From NCBI GenBank assembly GCA_964401915.1, contig CAYOAI010000011.1, positions 1 to 32,029 on the forward strand: a DNA stretch of 32,029 nucleotides, read 5' to 3'. The DNA is from CAZGZD01 sp964401915 (lineage in GTDB: Bacteria; Patescibacteriota; Microgenomatia; UBA1406; GWC2-37-13). A program made the translations under genes and the position numbers. Within the stretch, counting starts at the first letter, position 1; every line of letters starts with the position of its first letter. Below are positions 6,614-14,217 of this stretch, piece after piece. The notes below the pieces were generated by a model. That model saw only the letters and a program-made list of their open reading frames with translations. It ran no database searches and was not told the DNA's origin.

Positions 6614-7432
6614 TTTGATTTTCCCGCTGCATAGCATGTGGATATATACTTCACTTTCAACTATTTCAGGCGAAATATCGAACTCTTTCAAAAGAATATG
6701 AGTTATTGCAGATGCACTCATACCTTCGTCAATCATTCCTTGCATTTGTAATCCCATCGTCTGTAGGTCTCCCACTGCCCCTTTGCCGCTAAATTTTTCT
6801 CTATTCCACGTTCTTTTTTCAGGGAACGGCATGCCTGTTTCTATAATAGCTCTTTTTTGGGCTTGTAGTGAACGTCTCACACTTCTATCAGTACTTGTCA
6901 CTATCTCAGATATCTCAGCGGGTTTTAGACTTAGGTTTTGCTGGCGTACAGCTAAGATACTTATGGTAAGCGGCCACGCAAACTCTCCTAGCGCTTGGGG
7001 ACGATCGGTTGAGTCGACAAGTGGTTGAAATCTGTCTATCCTTTTTCGATCAGGAAAATTTTTGGGGAGTCCAAAGGCTTCATTGGTTAGCCAGGCAGCT
7101 GTCACGTCGTCGTTGCCAACCATAAGGTCAGGAAGTATTCCTTCAATTGCCTCTTGCGGGTCGATTCCATACTCTCTAGCTTTTTCTGGGTCAAAACGAG
7201 CCAATGCCTTTTCGGCCCTTTTTCCGATCTCAGATACCACTCTAAACCATGCTACTACATAGGCGGCCACGTCGGGAGTAAATGTGCCCTTGTACATACG
7301 CTCGGCACCTTTTAGATGCCCTTCGGCCGTAAGGAAAGGGAGCTGACCGTCAACTCCATTCATGCGCATGCCCCACGCGGCAAGGTGATCTCGATAAATC
7401 TCGATAGTGTGTGGCAGCTCATGTGTTGGCAT
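6608..7432 (-). CDS. hypothetical protein, 274 aa, possible winged-helix segment
   Basis: I chose the ATG at 7432 (MPTHELPHTIE). An earlier in-frame ATG at 7486 would place the -10 box TATACT (7444-7449) inside the coding region and add unconserved-looking residues. The protein is soluble and mostly helical. A segment near residues 170-205 (LSLKPAEISEIVTSTDRSVR) resembles a helix-turn-helix, and a C-terminal segment (MSASAITHILLKEFDISPEIV) resembles another short helical DNA-binding-like unit. A transcriptional or replication-associated role is possible but unproven. I do not recognise the family. It is transcribed away from sufC and overlaps the end of tsaD by 6 bases. Confidence 0.75.
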   Translation of the reverse strand: MPTHELPHTIEIYRDHLAAWGMRMNGVDGQLPFLTAEGHLKGAERMYKGTFTPDVAAYVVAWFRVVSEIGKRAEKALARFDPEKAREYGIDPQEAIEGILPDLMVGNDDVTAAWLTNEAFGLPKNFPDRKRIDRFQPLVDSTDRPQALGEFAWPLTISILAVRQQNLSLKPAEISEIVTSTDRSVRRSLQAQKRAIIETGMPFPEKRTWNREKFSGKGAVGDLQTMGLQMQGMIDEGMSASAITHILLKEFDISPEIVESEVYIHMLCSGKIKS

Positions 7433-7443
7433 ATTTAACCGAT

Positions 7444-7452
7444 AGTATAGCA
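7444..7452 (-). promoter_or_regulatory. extended -10 promoter of the 274-aa hypothetical gene
   Basis: On the minus strand TGCTATACT is a TG-n-TATACT extended -10 element. It ends 11 bases before the ATG at 7432, so the leader would be only a few bases long. Confidence 0.5.
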
Positions 7453-7544
7453 GACTAATTGCTTTTTGAAGCTTAGTCGCGTACAATTATTATTCTTCGT
7501 TCTGTGCCTCTGACAAAAATAGTTTATTAATTTAAGAAATATAG

Positions 7545-8258
7545 ATGTTATCTCTAAAGAATCTATCCGTATCAGTTGAAGGGAAGAAAATCATATCTGA
7601 TTTCTCATTTGAATTTGAGCGGGGGAAGGTGTATGCCGTGATGGGACCGAATGGATCAGGTAAGTCAACTCTTGCATATTCGATCATGGGCCACCCCACA
7701 TACACATTGGGTAAAAAGTCAAAGATCATATTCAAAAAAAAAGATATCACAAAGCTTGATATAGAAAAACGAGCAAAAGCAGGCATATTTTTGTCTTTTC
7801 AGAGTCCACTTTCACTCTCTGGTGTAAAGCTCTATCAGATGTTGCAATTCGCACTCGCCGGCCAAAAAGACGCACTCACGATACGTCGAGAGGTGCAGGA
7901 GTATGCTAAGAAGCTTAAGATCAATCCCGATCTTCTGACTCGGTCGCTAAACGAGGGTGCATCGGGTGGCGAAAAGAAAAAGCTTGAGGTCTTGCAGGCC
8001 GCAGTACTTGATAAAGAGCTCTTGATCTTCGATGAGGTTGATACGGGAGTGGATGTGGATGCACTCAGGACAATCGCGCAATTTCTAGATTCAACAAAGA
8101 AAGATAAGACGTATATTATCATCACCCACTACAATCGAATACTCAAATATCTTAAGCCAGACCATGTGCTGGTAGTCAAAGATGGTAAGCTTGTGAAAGT
8201 AGGCGATCATACAATGGCTACAGATATTGAGAAAGAAGGATATGGAGTTTTTGAATAG
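7545..8258 (+). CDS. sufC: Fe-S cluster assembly ATPase SufC
   Basis: This 237-residue ABC-type ATPase energises the SufBCD scaffold. Walker A is GPNGSGKST, the Q-loop region reads FLSFQSPLSLSGV, the ABC signature is GASGGEKKKLEVLQA, Walker B is LLIFDEVDTGVDVDAL and the switch histidine is in IIITHYNRIL. The signature and Walker B context are typical of SufC rather than of transporters, and no membrane partner is encoded nearby. It is the first gene of the suf cluster. The 217-base gap to sufB holds a long imperfect palindrome and a heptamer tract. No Shine-Dalgarno site or strong promoter is evident upstream. Confidence 0.96.
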   Translation: MLSLKNLSVSVEGKKIISDFSFEFERGKVYAVMGPNGSGKSTLAYSIMGHPTYTLGKKSKIIFKKKDITKLDIEKRAKAGIFLSFQSPLSLSGVKLYQMLQFALAGQKDALTIRREVQEYAKKLKINPDLLTRSLNEGASGGEKKKLEVLQAAVLDKELLIFDEVDTGVDVDALRTIAQFLDSTKKDKTYIIITHYNRILKYLKPDHVLVVKDGKLVKVGDHTMATDIEKEGYGVFE

Positions 8259-8267
8259 TAGTTGATA

Positions 8268-8424
8268 TTTTACTTTTACATTTTGTGGCTTGATGTTTCG
8301 CGGTAAGAATCTGTACGATGTAATTTTGAGGGTCACCCAAGCCATGCGGCTTCACCCTTCAAAATTACCTATCTACATTTTCTAAAGCCGCTCAACAAAT
8401 CGCAAAGCAAATGCAAAAGTAACA
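8268..8424. repeat. MITE-like long imperfect palindrome, copy A
   Basis: Arms of about 75 bases pair imperfectly. The ends are TTACTTTT near 8270 and AAAAGTAA at 8415-8422. Inner arms are TAATTTTGAGGGT (8321-8333) and ACCCTTCAAAATTA (8354-8367), and the tip is AAGCC-ATGC-GGCTT (8339-8352). It lacks an ORF. It shares end sequences with copy B downstream of sufD, which suggests a dispersed family. As RNA it would fold into one long hairpin between sufC and sufB. Confidence 0.65.
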
Positions 8425-8433
8425 AAAGAATTT

Positions 8434-8475
8434 TTCTTGGGTTACGGGTTATAACTTACGAAATACAGGATTTAT
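8434..8475 (+). repeat. 7-base-period tract abutting the sufB start codon
   Basis: Six heptamers run without a gap into the ATG at 8476: TTCTTGG, GTTACGG, GTTATAA, CTTACGA, AATACAG and GATTTAT. The first is identical to the heptamer that begins the korA upstream tract, and several others match its GnTACnn pattern. The tract contains an AGGA 5 bases before the ATG, the only plausible Shine-Dalgarno site in the suf genes. Confidence 0.6.
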
Positions 8476-9891
8476 ATGGCAAACGCAGTGATTAAGAAGC
8501 AGCGCAAACAGACAGATTTTGATTATCGTTTTGGCTTTTCAATGCCGGAAAAGTATTCTTTTAAGGCCAAGAAGGGGCTTGACGTGGAGACAGTGCGTAC
8601 GATATCTGCAATGAAAAAAGAGCCAGAGTGGATGCGCGATCTTCGCCTCAAGGCCTACCAAATATTTCTTGAAAAGAAGATGCCTACCTGGGGTGGGGAT
8701 TTGAGCCGTATTAAATTCGAGGACATCTATTATTACGTGAAGCCAACAGAGGGACAGGTCAACTCATGGGAAGATTTGCCCGCTGAGATCAAGGAGACCT
8801 ATGATCGTATTGGTATACCTGAGGCAGAGAAAAAGTATCTGGCAGGTGTATCCGCGCAGTATGAGAGTGAAGTAGTGTATGAAAGTGTGAATCGTGAGTT
8901 GGATAAGCTCGGCGTAATATTTTGTGATATGGATACCGCACTTGCCAAGTATCCCAAAATCGTCAAAGAATATTTCGGCACACTTATTCCAGCGGCTGAC
9001 AATAAGTTTGCCGCGCTAAATAGCGCTGTGTGGAGTGGTGGATCATTTGTGTATGTTCCACGTGGGGTAAAGGTAACACTTCCTCTACAGGCATACTTTC
9101 GCATCAATTCCCAAAACTTTGGCCAGTTTGAGCGCACTCTTATCATTGTTGAAGAGGGGGCAAGTGTCCACTACATTGAAGGCTGTACTGCCCCTGTCTA
9201 TTCCACAGATTCTCTTCACTCGGCTGTTGTTGAGATCTTTGTCAAAGAAGGAGCTAGATGTCGCTACACGACAGTCCAAAATTGGAGTAAGAATGTATAC
9301 AATCTTGTCACCAAACGTGCACGTGCAGATCGCAACGCAATTATTGAATGGGTTGACTGCAATATCGGATCTCAACTTACGATGAAATATCCTAGTGTGT
9401 ATCTGTATGGAGAGGGCGCTCGAGGTGAGGTGCTATCAATTGCGTTTGCCGGAGAGGGACAGGTCCAAGATGCAGGAGCCAAGATGTTCCACTTTGCACC
9501 CAATACCTCATCTCGAATCATATCCAAATCAATTTCCAAAGATGGCGGTCGAACAAGCTATCGGGGACTTGTCCAGATTGCACCTGGTGCCACTGGCGCA
9601 CAGGTATTCACAACATGCGATGCTCTACTTCTGGACGAGAAGTCGCGATCTGATACATATCCCTATATGAAGGTTAAGGAAGCAGATATCAGTATCCAGC
9701 ATGAGGCGACAGTCGAGCGGCTAAGTGATGAAAAGATCAATTATCTTCGATCTCGTGGCATATCCCAAGCTGATGCTGAGAGTTTGCTGGTCAATGGGTT
9801 TATCGAGCCAGTTGCACGAGAGATTCCACTTGAGTATTCGATAGAGCTCAATCGCCTTATTCGTATGGAGATGGAGGGGTCAGTCGGATGA
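8476..9891 (+). CDS. sufB: Fe-S cluster assembly scaffold subunit SufB
   Basis: This 471-residue protein is full-length SufB, the scaffold on which Fe-S clusters form with SufC and SufD. Conserved regions are GGSFVYVPRGVKVTLPLQAYFRIN, split here across the usual SufB core start, then EGASVHYIEGCTAP, HSAVVEIFV, the C-terminal cysteine in FTTCDALLLDEKSRSDTYP and IQHEATVERLS, and finally INYLRSRG before the helical C-terminus. The cysteine and the HEA glutamate correspond to the residues used for cluster assembly in E. coli SufB. It precedes the short sufD, with a GC-rich hairpin in the gap. Confidence 0.97.
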   Translation: MANAVIKKQRKQTDFDYRFGFSMPEKYSFKAKKGLDVETVRTISAMKKEPEWMRDLRLKAYQIFLEKKMPTWGGDLSRIKFEDIYYYVKPTEGQVNSWEDLPAEIKETYDRIGIPEAEKKYLAGVSAQYESEVVYESVNRELDKLGVIFCDMDTALAKYPKIVKEYFGTLIPAADNKFAALNSAVWSGGSFVYVPRGVKVTLPLQAYFRINSQNFGQFERTLIIVEEGASVHYIEGCTAPVYSTDSLHSAVVEIFVKEGARCRYTTVQNWSKNVYNLVTKRARADRNAIIEWVDCNIGSQLTMKYPSVYLYGEGARGEVLSIAFAGEGQVQDAGAKMFHFAPNTSSRIISKSISKDGGRTSYRGLVQIAPGATGAQVFTTCDALLLDEKSRSDTYPYMKVKEADISIQHEATVERLSDEKINYLRSRGISQADAESLLVNGFIEPVAREIPLEYSIELNRLIRMEMEGSVG

Positions 9892-9917
9892 ACTAGTTAA
9901 AATCAGTTGAAATCAGT

Positions 9918-9938
9918 CCCCGCCGCGTCACGTCGGGG
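9918..9938 (+). other. GC-rich hairpin between sufB and sufD
   Basis: CCCCGCCG (9918-9925) pairs with CGTCGGGG (9931-9938) at 7 of 8 positions around the loop CGTCA. There is no following U-tract, so it is not a standard terminator. It could tune sufB/sufD mRNA stability. GGGGTCAGT at 9935-9943 repeats the end of sufB at 9876-9884. Confidence 0.4.
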
Positions 9939-9952
9939 TCAGTAAGCCAGAT

Positions 9953-10534
9953 ATGAAACAATTTATAGATTTAAATAAAACCAAAAAACAAAAGTTCGTG
10001 TTTGATAAGCCGGGTGAGTATATCGCGTTCATGCACAATACCTCCGGCGACTTTACCTTTAGTATTGAGAGTGAGGATGTCGATCTTGCAATTTACGGTC
10101 TGTACACGGGGAATCGTGGAGACGCATATCAGATAATCACAAATCAGCATCATATCAGTCCGCGTTCAAAATCTCGTCTCCATATTAAAGGGGTATTTGG
10201 CGATGACTCTAAATTTGTATGCAAAGGACTTATTCGAATTGAAAAGGGTGCTCGTGGCACAGATGCTTATCAAAAAAATCAAAATCTCAAGTTGGGTAGT
10301 AGTGCATTTGTGGAGTCAGATCCGTGTCTTGAGATACTTGAGCCGGACGTCAAGTGTGGCCATGGGTCGACCACCGGCAATGTTAGCGCCGATCAGCTTC
10401 TTTATCTTAGAAGTCGCGGGATCATAGAGGAGGAGGCAAGAAAACTTTTAGTCATGGGATTTCTGGATGAGATTCTCGATTTGATAAGAGCAAAAATACC
10501 AGAATTTAATTTAGATTTAAAGCTAAAGAGTTAA
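9953..10534 (+). CDS. sufD: short SufD-like Fe-S assembly protein, 193 aa
   Basis: This is a SufB/SufD-core protein less than half the usual SufD length of about 400 residues. It retains a reduced beta-helix (residues 15-125) and the C-terminal signature LEPDVKCGHGSTTGNVS, followed by LLYLRSRGIIEEEARKLLVMGF, the helices that contact SufC. The histidine of the CGHG motif matches the essential SufD histidine. The N-terminal helical domain and much of the beta-helix are absent. The frame is clean and the neighbours are suf genes, so this looks like a streamlined functional subunit and not a pseudogene. The ATG has no Shine-Dalgarno site. The usual role is partner of SufB in the SufBC2D complex; that the short form does this is inferred. 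Confidence 0.88.
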   Translation: MKQFIDLNKTKKQKFVFDKPGEYIAFMHNTSGDFTFSIESEDVDLAIYGLYTGNRGDAYQIITNQHHISPRSKSRLHIKGVFGDDSKFVCKGLIRIEKGARGTDAYQKNQNLKLGSSAFVESDPCLEILEPDVKCGHGSTTGNVSADQLLYLRSRGIIEEEARKLLVMGFLDEILDLIRAKIPEFNLDLKLKS

Positions 10535-10542
10535 GAAAATTT

Positions 10543-10628
10543 TTACTTTTCCTTGTTTTTGACTCCAGTGGGTTCCCTCCCTTCGACAGGCTCAGGGCCT
10601 CCCAAGTCGCAAAAACAAGCAAAAGTAA
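10543..10628. repeat. MITE-like palindrome, copy B
   Basis: The 19-base arms at 10543-10561 and 10610-10628 pair with one mismatch. TTACTTTT and AAAAGTAA form the ends, as in copy A. The centre holds CCCTTCGACAGGCTCAGGG (10579-10597), a hairpin-like core. The element fills most of the gap between sufD and sufS, contains no ORF and would form a stable hairpin in RNA. Confidence 0.65.
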
Positions 10629-10643
10629 CAAAAAGCATTATCA

Positions 10644-10699
10644 TTTTTGATTTTAATTTGTCATTTTGCACTTTGAATTTTGAACTTTGAATTTTATAT
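10644..10699 (+). repeat. 7-base-period tract abutting the sufS start codon
   Basis: Eight heptamers run directly into the ATG at 10700. The clearest are TTTGAAT, TTTGAAC and TTTGAAT at 10672-10692, preceded by TTTGCAC and more diverged units and followed by TTTATAT. The tract replaces any recognisable ribosome binding site. Confidence 0.65.
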
Positions 10700-11944
10700 A
10701 TGTTTGACCCTCAAAAAATAAAAGCAGACTTCCCTATTTTTAAGCACAATCCAGAGCTTATATATCTGGATTCAGCTGCTACGACGCTGAAACCACAGAG
10801 CGTGATTGATAAGATGTGCGAGTATTACGCACAGTATTCGGCCAATATCAAGCGAGGTATCTATGGAATTAGCGAACGAGCAACTGAAGAGTATGAGGGG
10901 GCTCGAGCAATAGTTGCCAATTTTATTGGAGCAAAGCCGCAAGATACCATATTCACACGAGGCACGACAGAGTCTGTCAATCTGGTTGCATATGCGCTCG
11001 GTCGCCAGATTGTCGAGGCAAAAGACGAAGTAGTGGTGTCGATTGCCGAGCATCATTCCAATTTCGTACCATGGCAGCAACTTGCCTTTGAAGTTGGTGC
11101 AGACTTTAAGATTATCGATATTGACCCCAGCGGCCGCCTTGCGCTTGGAGCAAATAATGAGATCAATCTTGACGGAATTATTACAAAAAAGACAAAGATC
11201 TTAGCTCTTTCGCTTGTGTCCAATGTACTTGGCACAGTCAACCCGATTAGGCAGATTGCAGAAGCTGCAAAAAAGATCAATCCCAATATTGTGATTATTG
11301 TCGATTGTGCACAGGCTATTGGGCATATAGCACTTAATGTAGAAGATCTGGGAGTTGATTTCGTTGCATTCTCGGGACACAAAATGTATGGTCCGACTGG
11401 AGTAGGTGTGCTTTGGGGAAGGTCTGAACTCTTAGATAATATGTACCCTTTTCAATATGGTGGAGAGATGATATCGACAGTCGCAATTGAGAAGACCACA
11501 TTTGCCGACCCGCCTGAGAAGTTTGAGGCGGGTACTCCAGCAATTGCCGAGGTTATAGCATTGGGTGCCGCAGTCACGTATCTTAAAAAAATAGGGATGA
11601 GTGATATTTCTTTGCATGAGCACAAGCTTTTTGAATACGCTCTGAAATCTTTAAAAGATAGATTTGGCGACAATATACATATTTATGGGCCACAATCTAT
11701 GGATAATCGAGCAGGCATACTAACCTTCAATCTCTATGATTTCCATGCTCATGATGTGGCAAGTATTCTGGATGAGGCGCAGCATATTGCAGCTCGTGCG
11801 GGGCATCACTGTACTATGCCTCTTCACACTCGCCTTGGCATTCCGGCCTCTTCAAGGATAAGTTTTTCTCTATACAATACTACGTGTGATATCGATAATC
11901 TTGTCACAGGACTCGAGAAAGCAGCCAAAATCCTTCAGCGCTAA
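10700..11944 (+). CDS. sufS: cysteine desulfurase SufS
   Basis: This 414-residue class-V aminotransferase-fold, PLP-dependent cysteine desulfurase supplies sulfur for Fe-S assembly. The N-terminus carries LDSAATTLKP, the PLP-binding region includes EHHSNFVPWQQ and VDCAQAIGH, and the PLP lysine lies in FSGHKMYGPTGVGVLWG. The catalytic cysteine is in RAGHHCTMPLHTRLG, with a short loop typical of the SufS type II class. Length is normal. It follows sufD after a palindromic element and a heptamer tract. Its usual sulfur acceptor, sufU, lies further downstream, separated by the cysteine-rich surface protein gene. Confidence 0.96.
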   Translation: MFDPQKIKADFPIFKHNPELIYLDSAATTLKPQSVIDKMCEYYAQYSANIKRGIYGISERATEEYEGARAIVANFIGAKPQDTIFTRGTTESVNLVAYALGRQIVEAKDEVVVSIAEHHSNFVPWQQLAFEVGADFKIIDIDPSGRLALGANNEINLDGIITKKTKILALSLVSNVLGTVNPIRQIAEAAKKINPNIVIIVDCAQAIGHIALNVEDLGVDFVAFSGHKMYGPTGVGVLWGRSELLDNMYPFQYGGEMISTVAIEKTTFADPPEKFEAGTPAIAEVIALGAAVTYLKKIGMSDISLHEHKLFEYALKSLKDRFGDNIHIYGPQSMDNRAGILTFNLYDFHAHDVASILDEAQHIAARAGHHCTMPLHTRLGIPASSRISFSLYNTTCDIDNLVTGLEKAAKILQR

Positions 11945-11975
11945 AAATATTGCTCACATCGGTAAAAAAACAGAG

Positions 11976-12005
11976 TTGACAAGTACTCAAAAACCTCACT
12001 ATAAT
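11976..12005 (+). promoter_or_regulatory. strong promoter of the knottin-like surface protein gene
   Basis: TTGACA (11976-11981), an 18-base spacer and TATAAT (12000-12005) are consensus boxes. The ATG at 12017 begins 11 bases after the -10 box, leaving a leader of only a few bases. The ATG at 12008 would lie at or before the expected start of transcription. Confidence 0.75.
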
Positions 12006-12016
12006 GCATGTTAAGC

Positions 12017-13519
12017 ATGAGTGCTGGGAATGATCCGTATATATCAAACAATTTCACCCCCATAGACGCTAAATCAGGAATAAGCGCACCTGCTTCCAAC
12101 TCCAAAAAAGGTAAAAAAAATAAGAAAAAGATCCTTGTCCTGAGCTCTCTCATTGTCATTCTTCTGGGTGCTATTATTGGCGTATATCTTACACAGTTTA
12201 CCCAAGTGCTCAAGCCGAGAGCTCAGTGGGGCAATGTCGCAGCAGGTAAGGATTTTAATAGTGGCAATGGCACTTCATATGGCGGGCAGCTACACATCGG
12301 ATTTGATGCGATACCTAAAAGTTGTACAGGTTACCAATATCATTGTCCCTTAACTGATAAATCACCCGCAGGAAAGACGGCACATAAAAATAGAGTTCAA
12401 GCAAATGGATGTCAAGAAAACGGGGTAACGTTTAGATATTCAAATTCGACCCATACCGGTCCTGGTGGACTCCCCGATACAAATGGTGATTATTTTCGAA
12501 TGCAGTTTCTCAATCAGCGATATTGCGGCACTCAGCAAATTGATATCGACTGTGGCTCAGGACCTCCACCCGATGCATGGCAGTCATTTATAGACTTTTC
12601 TATTGAGACATGTGGAATTTCCCCAACACCAACTCGCACTTCAGGACCTACACCCACACCTTCGTGTAGGCCAAATGGCACATCATGTGGCGGATCAGGT
12701 GTACAATGCTGCTCTAAATCATGTATTCCAAATCCAGGCGGTGTGTGTAGTGGGGCTCCTGGCTGTAAAATAGGCGGTGCCACATGTGGGCAAGGTGGTG
12801 GAAGTAACCCAGGCACTCAATGTTGTACTGGGGTGTGTGATATGAGTAAGCATGAGTGTACTGGTGCTAAAACTTGTAAGACTGGTGGTGCTCAATGTGG
12901 ACAAGGTGGCGGAAGTAATCAGGGCACTCAATGTTGTACTGGGGTATGTACTCCAAAGGACAATCTTGTTTGTGGTAATCCACCCGTAGTAACTTTGCCA
13001 ATCGCGACATCGACGCCTTATCCACCTGTAATAACTACTAATACTCCTACACCACCTAGTACTCAGCCATTATCTTGTGGACAGGTTGGATGTGCCAATA
13101 TAGCTTGTGCAAGCGGATTGCAGTGTGTGCAATCTACAACAGACAATAGATTTTATTGCAGTCAACCAAGTTTTGTGAATCAATGTAAAGCAAACCCAGG
13201 TGTCACCGCATGCTGCTCTGCGCCGACAAGCACACCGACTTCCACACCCACCTCAACGCCAACAGAGACTCCCACAGGCACACCGACAGAGACGCCTACA
13301 GGTACACCATCAGTCACACCGACAGCGACACTAACCCCAACAAATACACCAACCGATGTCCCAGGTACAAACCCGACAGAGATCATACTTGCTCAGGAAG
13401 GAGCTACATCTACCCCAGGTGAGGCAGCGCCGACAGTGCCAGCTGCCGGATCATCTACTGCTGCATGGTTTGTCGGTGTATCTGGACTACTTCTTATAGC
13501 TCTCATGATCTTCATATAA
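12017..13519 (+). CDS. membrane-anchored surface protein with three knottin-like repeats and Thr-Pro stalk
   Basis: This 500-residue protein begins with a short Ser/Asn-rich tail, a basic cluster (KKGKKNKKK) and a membrane anchor near 38-58. A globular cysteine-containing region (about 70-205) follows. Then come three tandem cysteine repeats: Cys217-244, 250-281 and 287-319, each C-x6-C-x(6 or 11)-C-C-x3-C-x(6-7)-C, the six-cysteine pattern of inhibitor cystine knots. Repeats 2 and 3 are nearly identical over 37 codons. Next are a cysteine-rich module (about 350-395), a Thr-Pro stalk, VPAAG and a C-terminal hydrophobic segment (482-500) without a basic tail. I chose the ATG at 12017 over 12008 from promoter spacing. 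Function is unknown; adhesion or protease inhibition are possibilities. It interrupts the suf cluster between sufS and sufU. Confidence 0.85.
   Translation: MSAGNDPYISNNFTPIDAKSGISAPASNSKKGKKNKKKILVLSSLIVILLGAIIGVYLTQFTQVLKPRAQWGNVAAGKDFNSGNGTSYGGQLHIGFDAIPKSCTGYQYHCPLTDKSPAGKTAHKNRVQANGCQENGVTFRYSNSTHTGPGGLPDTNGDYFRMQFLNQRYCGTQQIDIDCGSGPPPDAWQSFIDFSIETCGISPTPTRTSGPTPTPSCRPNGTSCGGSGVQCCSKSCIPNPGGVCSGAPGCKIGGATCGQGGGSNPGTQCCTGVCDMSKHECTGAKTCKTGGAQCGQGGGSNQGTQCCTGVCTPKDNLVCGNPPVVTLPIATSTPYPPVITTNTPTPPSTQPLSCGQVGCANIACASGLQCVQSTTDNRFYCSQPSFVNQCKANPGVTACCSAPTSTPTSTPTSTPTETPTGTPTETPTGTPSVTPTATLTPTNTPTDVPGTNPTEIILAQEGATSTPGEAAPTVPAAGSSTAAWFVGVSGLLLIALMIFI
13222..13368 (+). repeat. Thr-Pro codon repeats (stalk)
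   Basis: Degenerate short repeats encode alternating TPT, STPT, ETPT and GTPT units forming the extended stalk of the surface protein. The nucleotide repetition is strong enough to create a long Val-Gly ORF on the opposite strand, which is an artefact. Confidence 0.75.
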
Positions 13520-13544
13520 GGGCAGTCCTTAACGACCCTTTCCA

Positions 13545-13572
13545 TTGGTTTTGAGCTTGATCGCGGTATAAT
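13545..13572 (+). promoter_or_regulatory. promoter of sufU
   Basis: TATAAT (13567-13572) is perfect and lies 5 bases before the ATG at 13578. TTGGTT (13545-13550) is a plausible -35 box with a 16-base spacer. Transcription would begin essentially at the start codon. Confidence 0.6.
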
Positions 13573-13577
13573 AAGAT

Positions 13578-13958
13578 ATGTCCTCAATATATCAAGAGAT
13601 CATACTTGATCATTATCACGCGCCTCGGAATCATGGTACCTTAGCTGGTCCGACTCACAGTGCTACAGTAAGCAATCCTTTATGTGGGGATGTTCTGACT
13701 TTCCAGCTTGACGTAAAAGATGGAGTTGTTGTGGAGGTGCGATTTAGTGGGGAAGGCTGCGCACTCTCTCAGGCTTCAGCATCTATACTCTCTGAATTTG
13801 TACTGAAAAAAAGCCTTGCGGAGTTGATAAAAATGGATAAAAACGCTATGATTGATTTGATTGGGATTGCGACCGGTCCGACGAGACTTAAATGCCTACT
13901 TTTATCATATGAGGCGCTACAGCGGGCAATAAAAATACAAAAGAATGACAAAGCTTAA
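13578..13958 (+). CDS. sufU: SufU-type Fe-S assembly protein
   Basis: This 126-residue IscU/NifU N-terminal family protein keeps the three ligand cysteines: NPLCGD, GEGCALSQASAS and RLKCLLLS. The YQEIILDHYHAPRNHG start is typical. In Firmicutes SufU binds zinc and accepts sulfur from SufS for delivery to SufBCD; the same role is inferred here because sufS and sufBCD are linked. The loop between the second and third cysteine is short but shows the SufU-like helix. The gene has its own leaderless-type promoter and overlaps the ferredoxin gene by 14 bases, suggesting translational coupling. Confidence 0.94.
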   Translation: MSSIYQEIILDHYHAPRNHGTLAGPTHSATVSNPLCGDVLTFQLDVKDGVVVEVRFSGEGCALSQASASILSEFVLKKSLAELIKMDKNAMIDLIGIATGPTRLKCLLLSYEALQRAIKIQKNDKA

Positions 13959-14217
13959 AGATCCACAAAAGCCATCAGGACCTGTCACTGTGCGCGATCT
14001 TCGTGTGTGGGTTGATCGAGACCTGTGTATTGGGGCCGCAACATGTGCGGCAGTGGCGCAGCGAGCATTTACACTCGATGGCGAAGCTAAGGCGGTATTT
14101 TTGGACACGACTGATGAAGAGATTGACGAAGCACTTATCGAAGCAGCAAAGGCATGTCCCACAGCTGCCATATATATCGAAAATAAAAAAGATGGAAAGC
14201 GCATATTCCCAAAATAG
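13945..14217 (+). CDS. small ferredoxin with C-x2-A-x2-C ligand pattern
   Basis: This 90-residue protein contains one cluster-binding region, DLCIGAATCAAVAQRAF, with a distal Cys-Pro in AKACPTAAIYI. The second cysteine of the usual CxxCxxC motif is replaced by alanine, leaving three cysteines. This predicts a [3Fe-4S] cluster, or a [4Fe-4S] cluster with a non-cysteine ligand. It overlaps sufU by 14 bases and lies just upstream of korAB, which lacks a ferredoxin-type delta subunit here. It is a likely electron acceptor for that enzyme, by inference from position. The basic C-terminal tail (KKDGKRIFPK) is unusual for a ferredoxin. Confidence 0.9.
   Translation: MTKLKDPQKPSGPVTVRDLRVWVDRDLCIGAATCAAVAQRAFTLDGEAKAVFLDTTDEEIDEALIEAAKACPTAAIYIENKKDGKRIFPK

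Noticed and set aside
9918..9938. Intrinsic terminator between sufB and sufD
   Set aside because: The hairpin is GC-rich but no T-tract follows.
9953..10534. sufD as a truncated pseudogene
   Set aside because: The frame is intact, the key histidine motif and SufC-binding helices are kept, and it sits in order within the suf genes.
12532..12931. Minus-strand ORFs over the cysteine repeats
   Set aside because: They are shadows of the repeated cysteine-rich coding sequence.
13180..13386. Minus-strand Val-Gly-rich ORF
   Set aside because: It is the antisense of the Thr-Pro codon repeats and has no independent support.
13430..13519. LPXTG sortase signal in the knottin-like protein
   Set aside because: The motif reads VPAAG and there is no basic tail after the hydrophobic segment; only a membrane anchor is supported.
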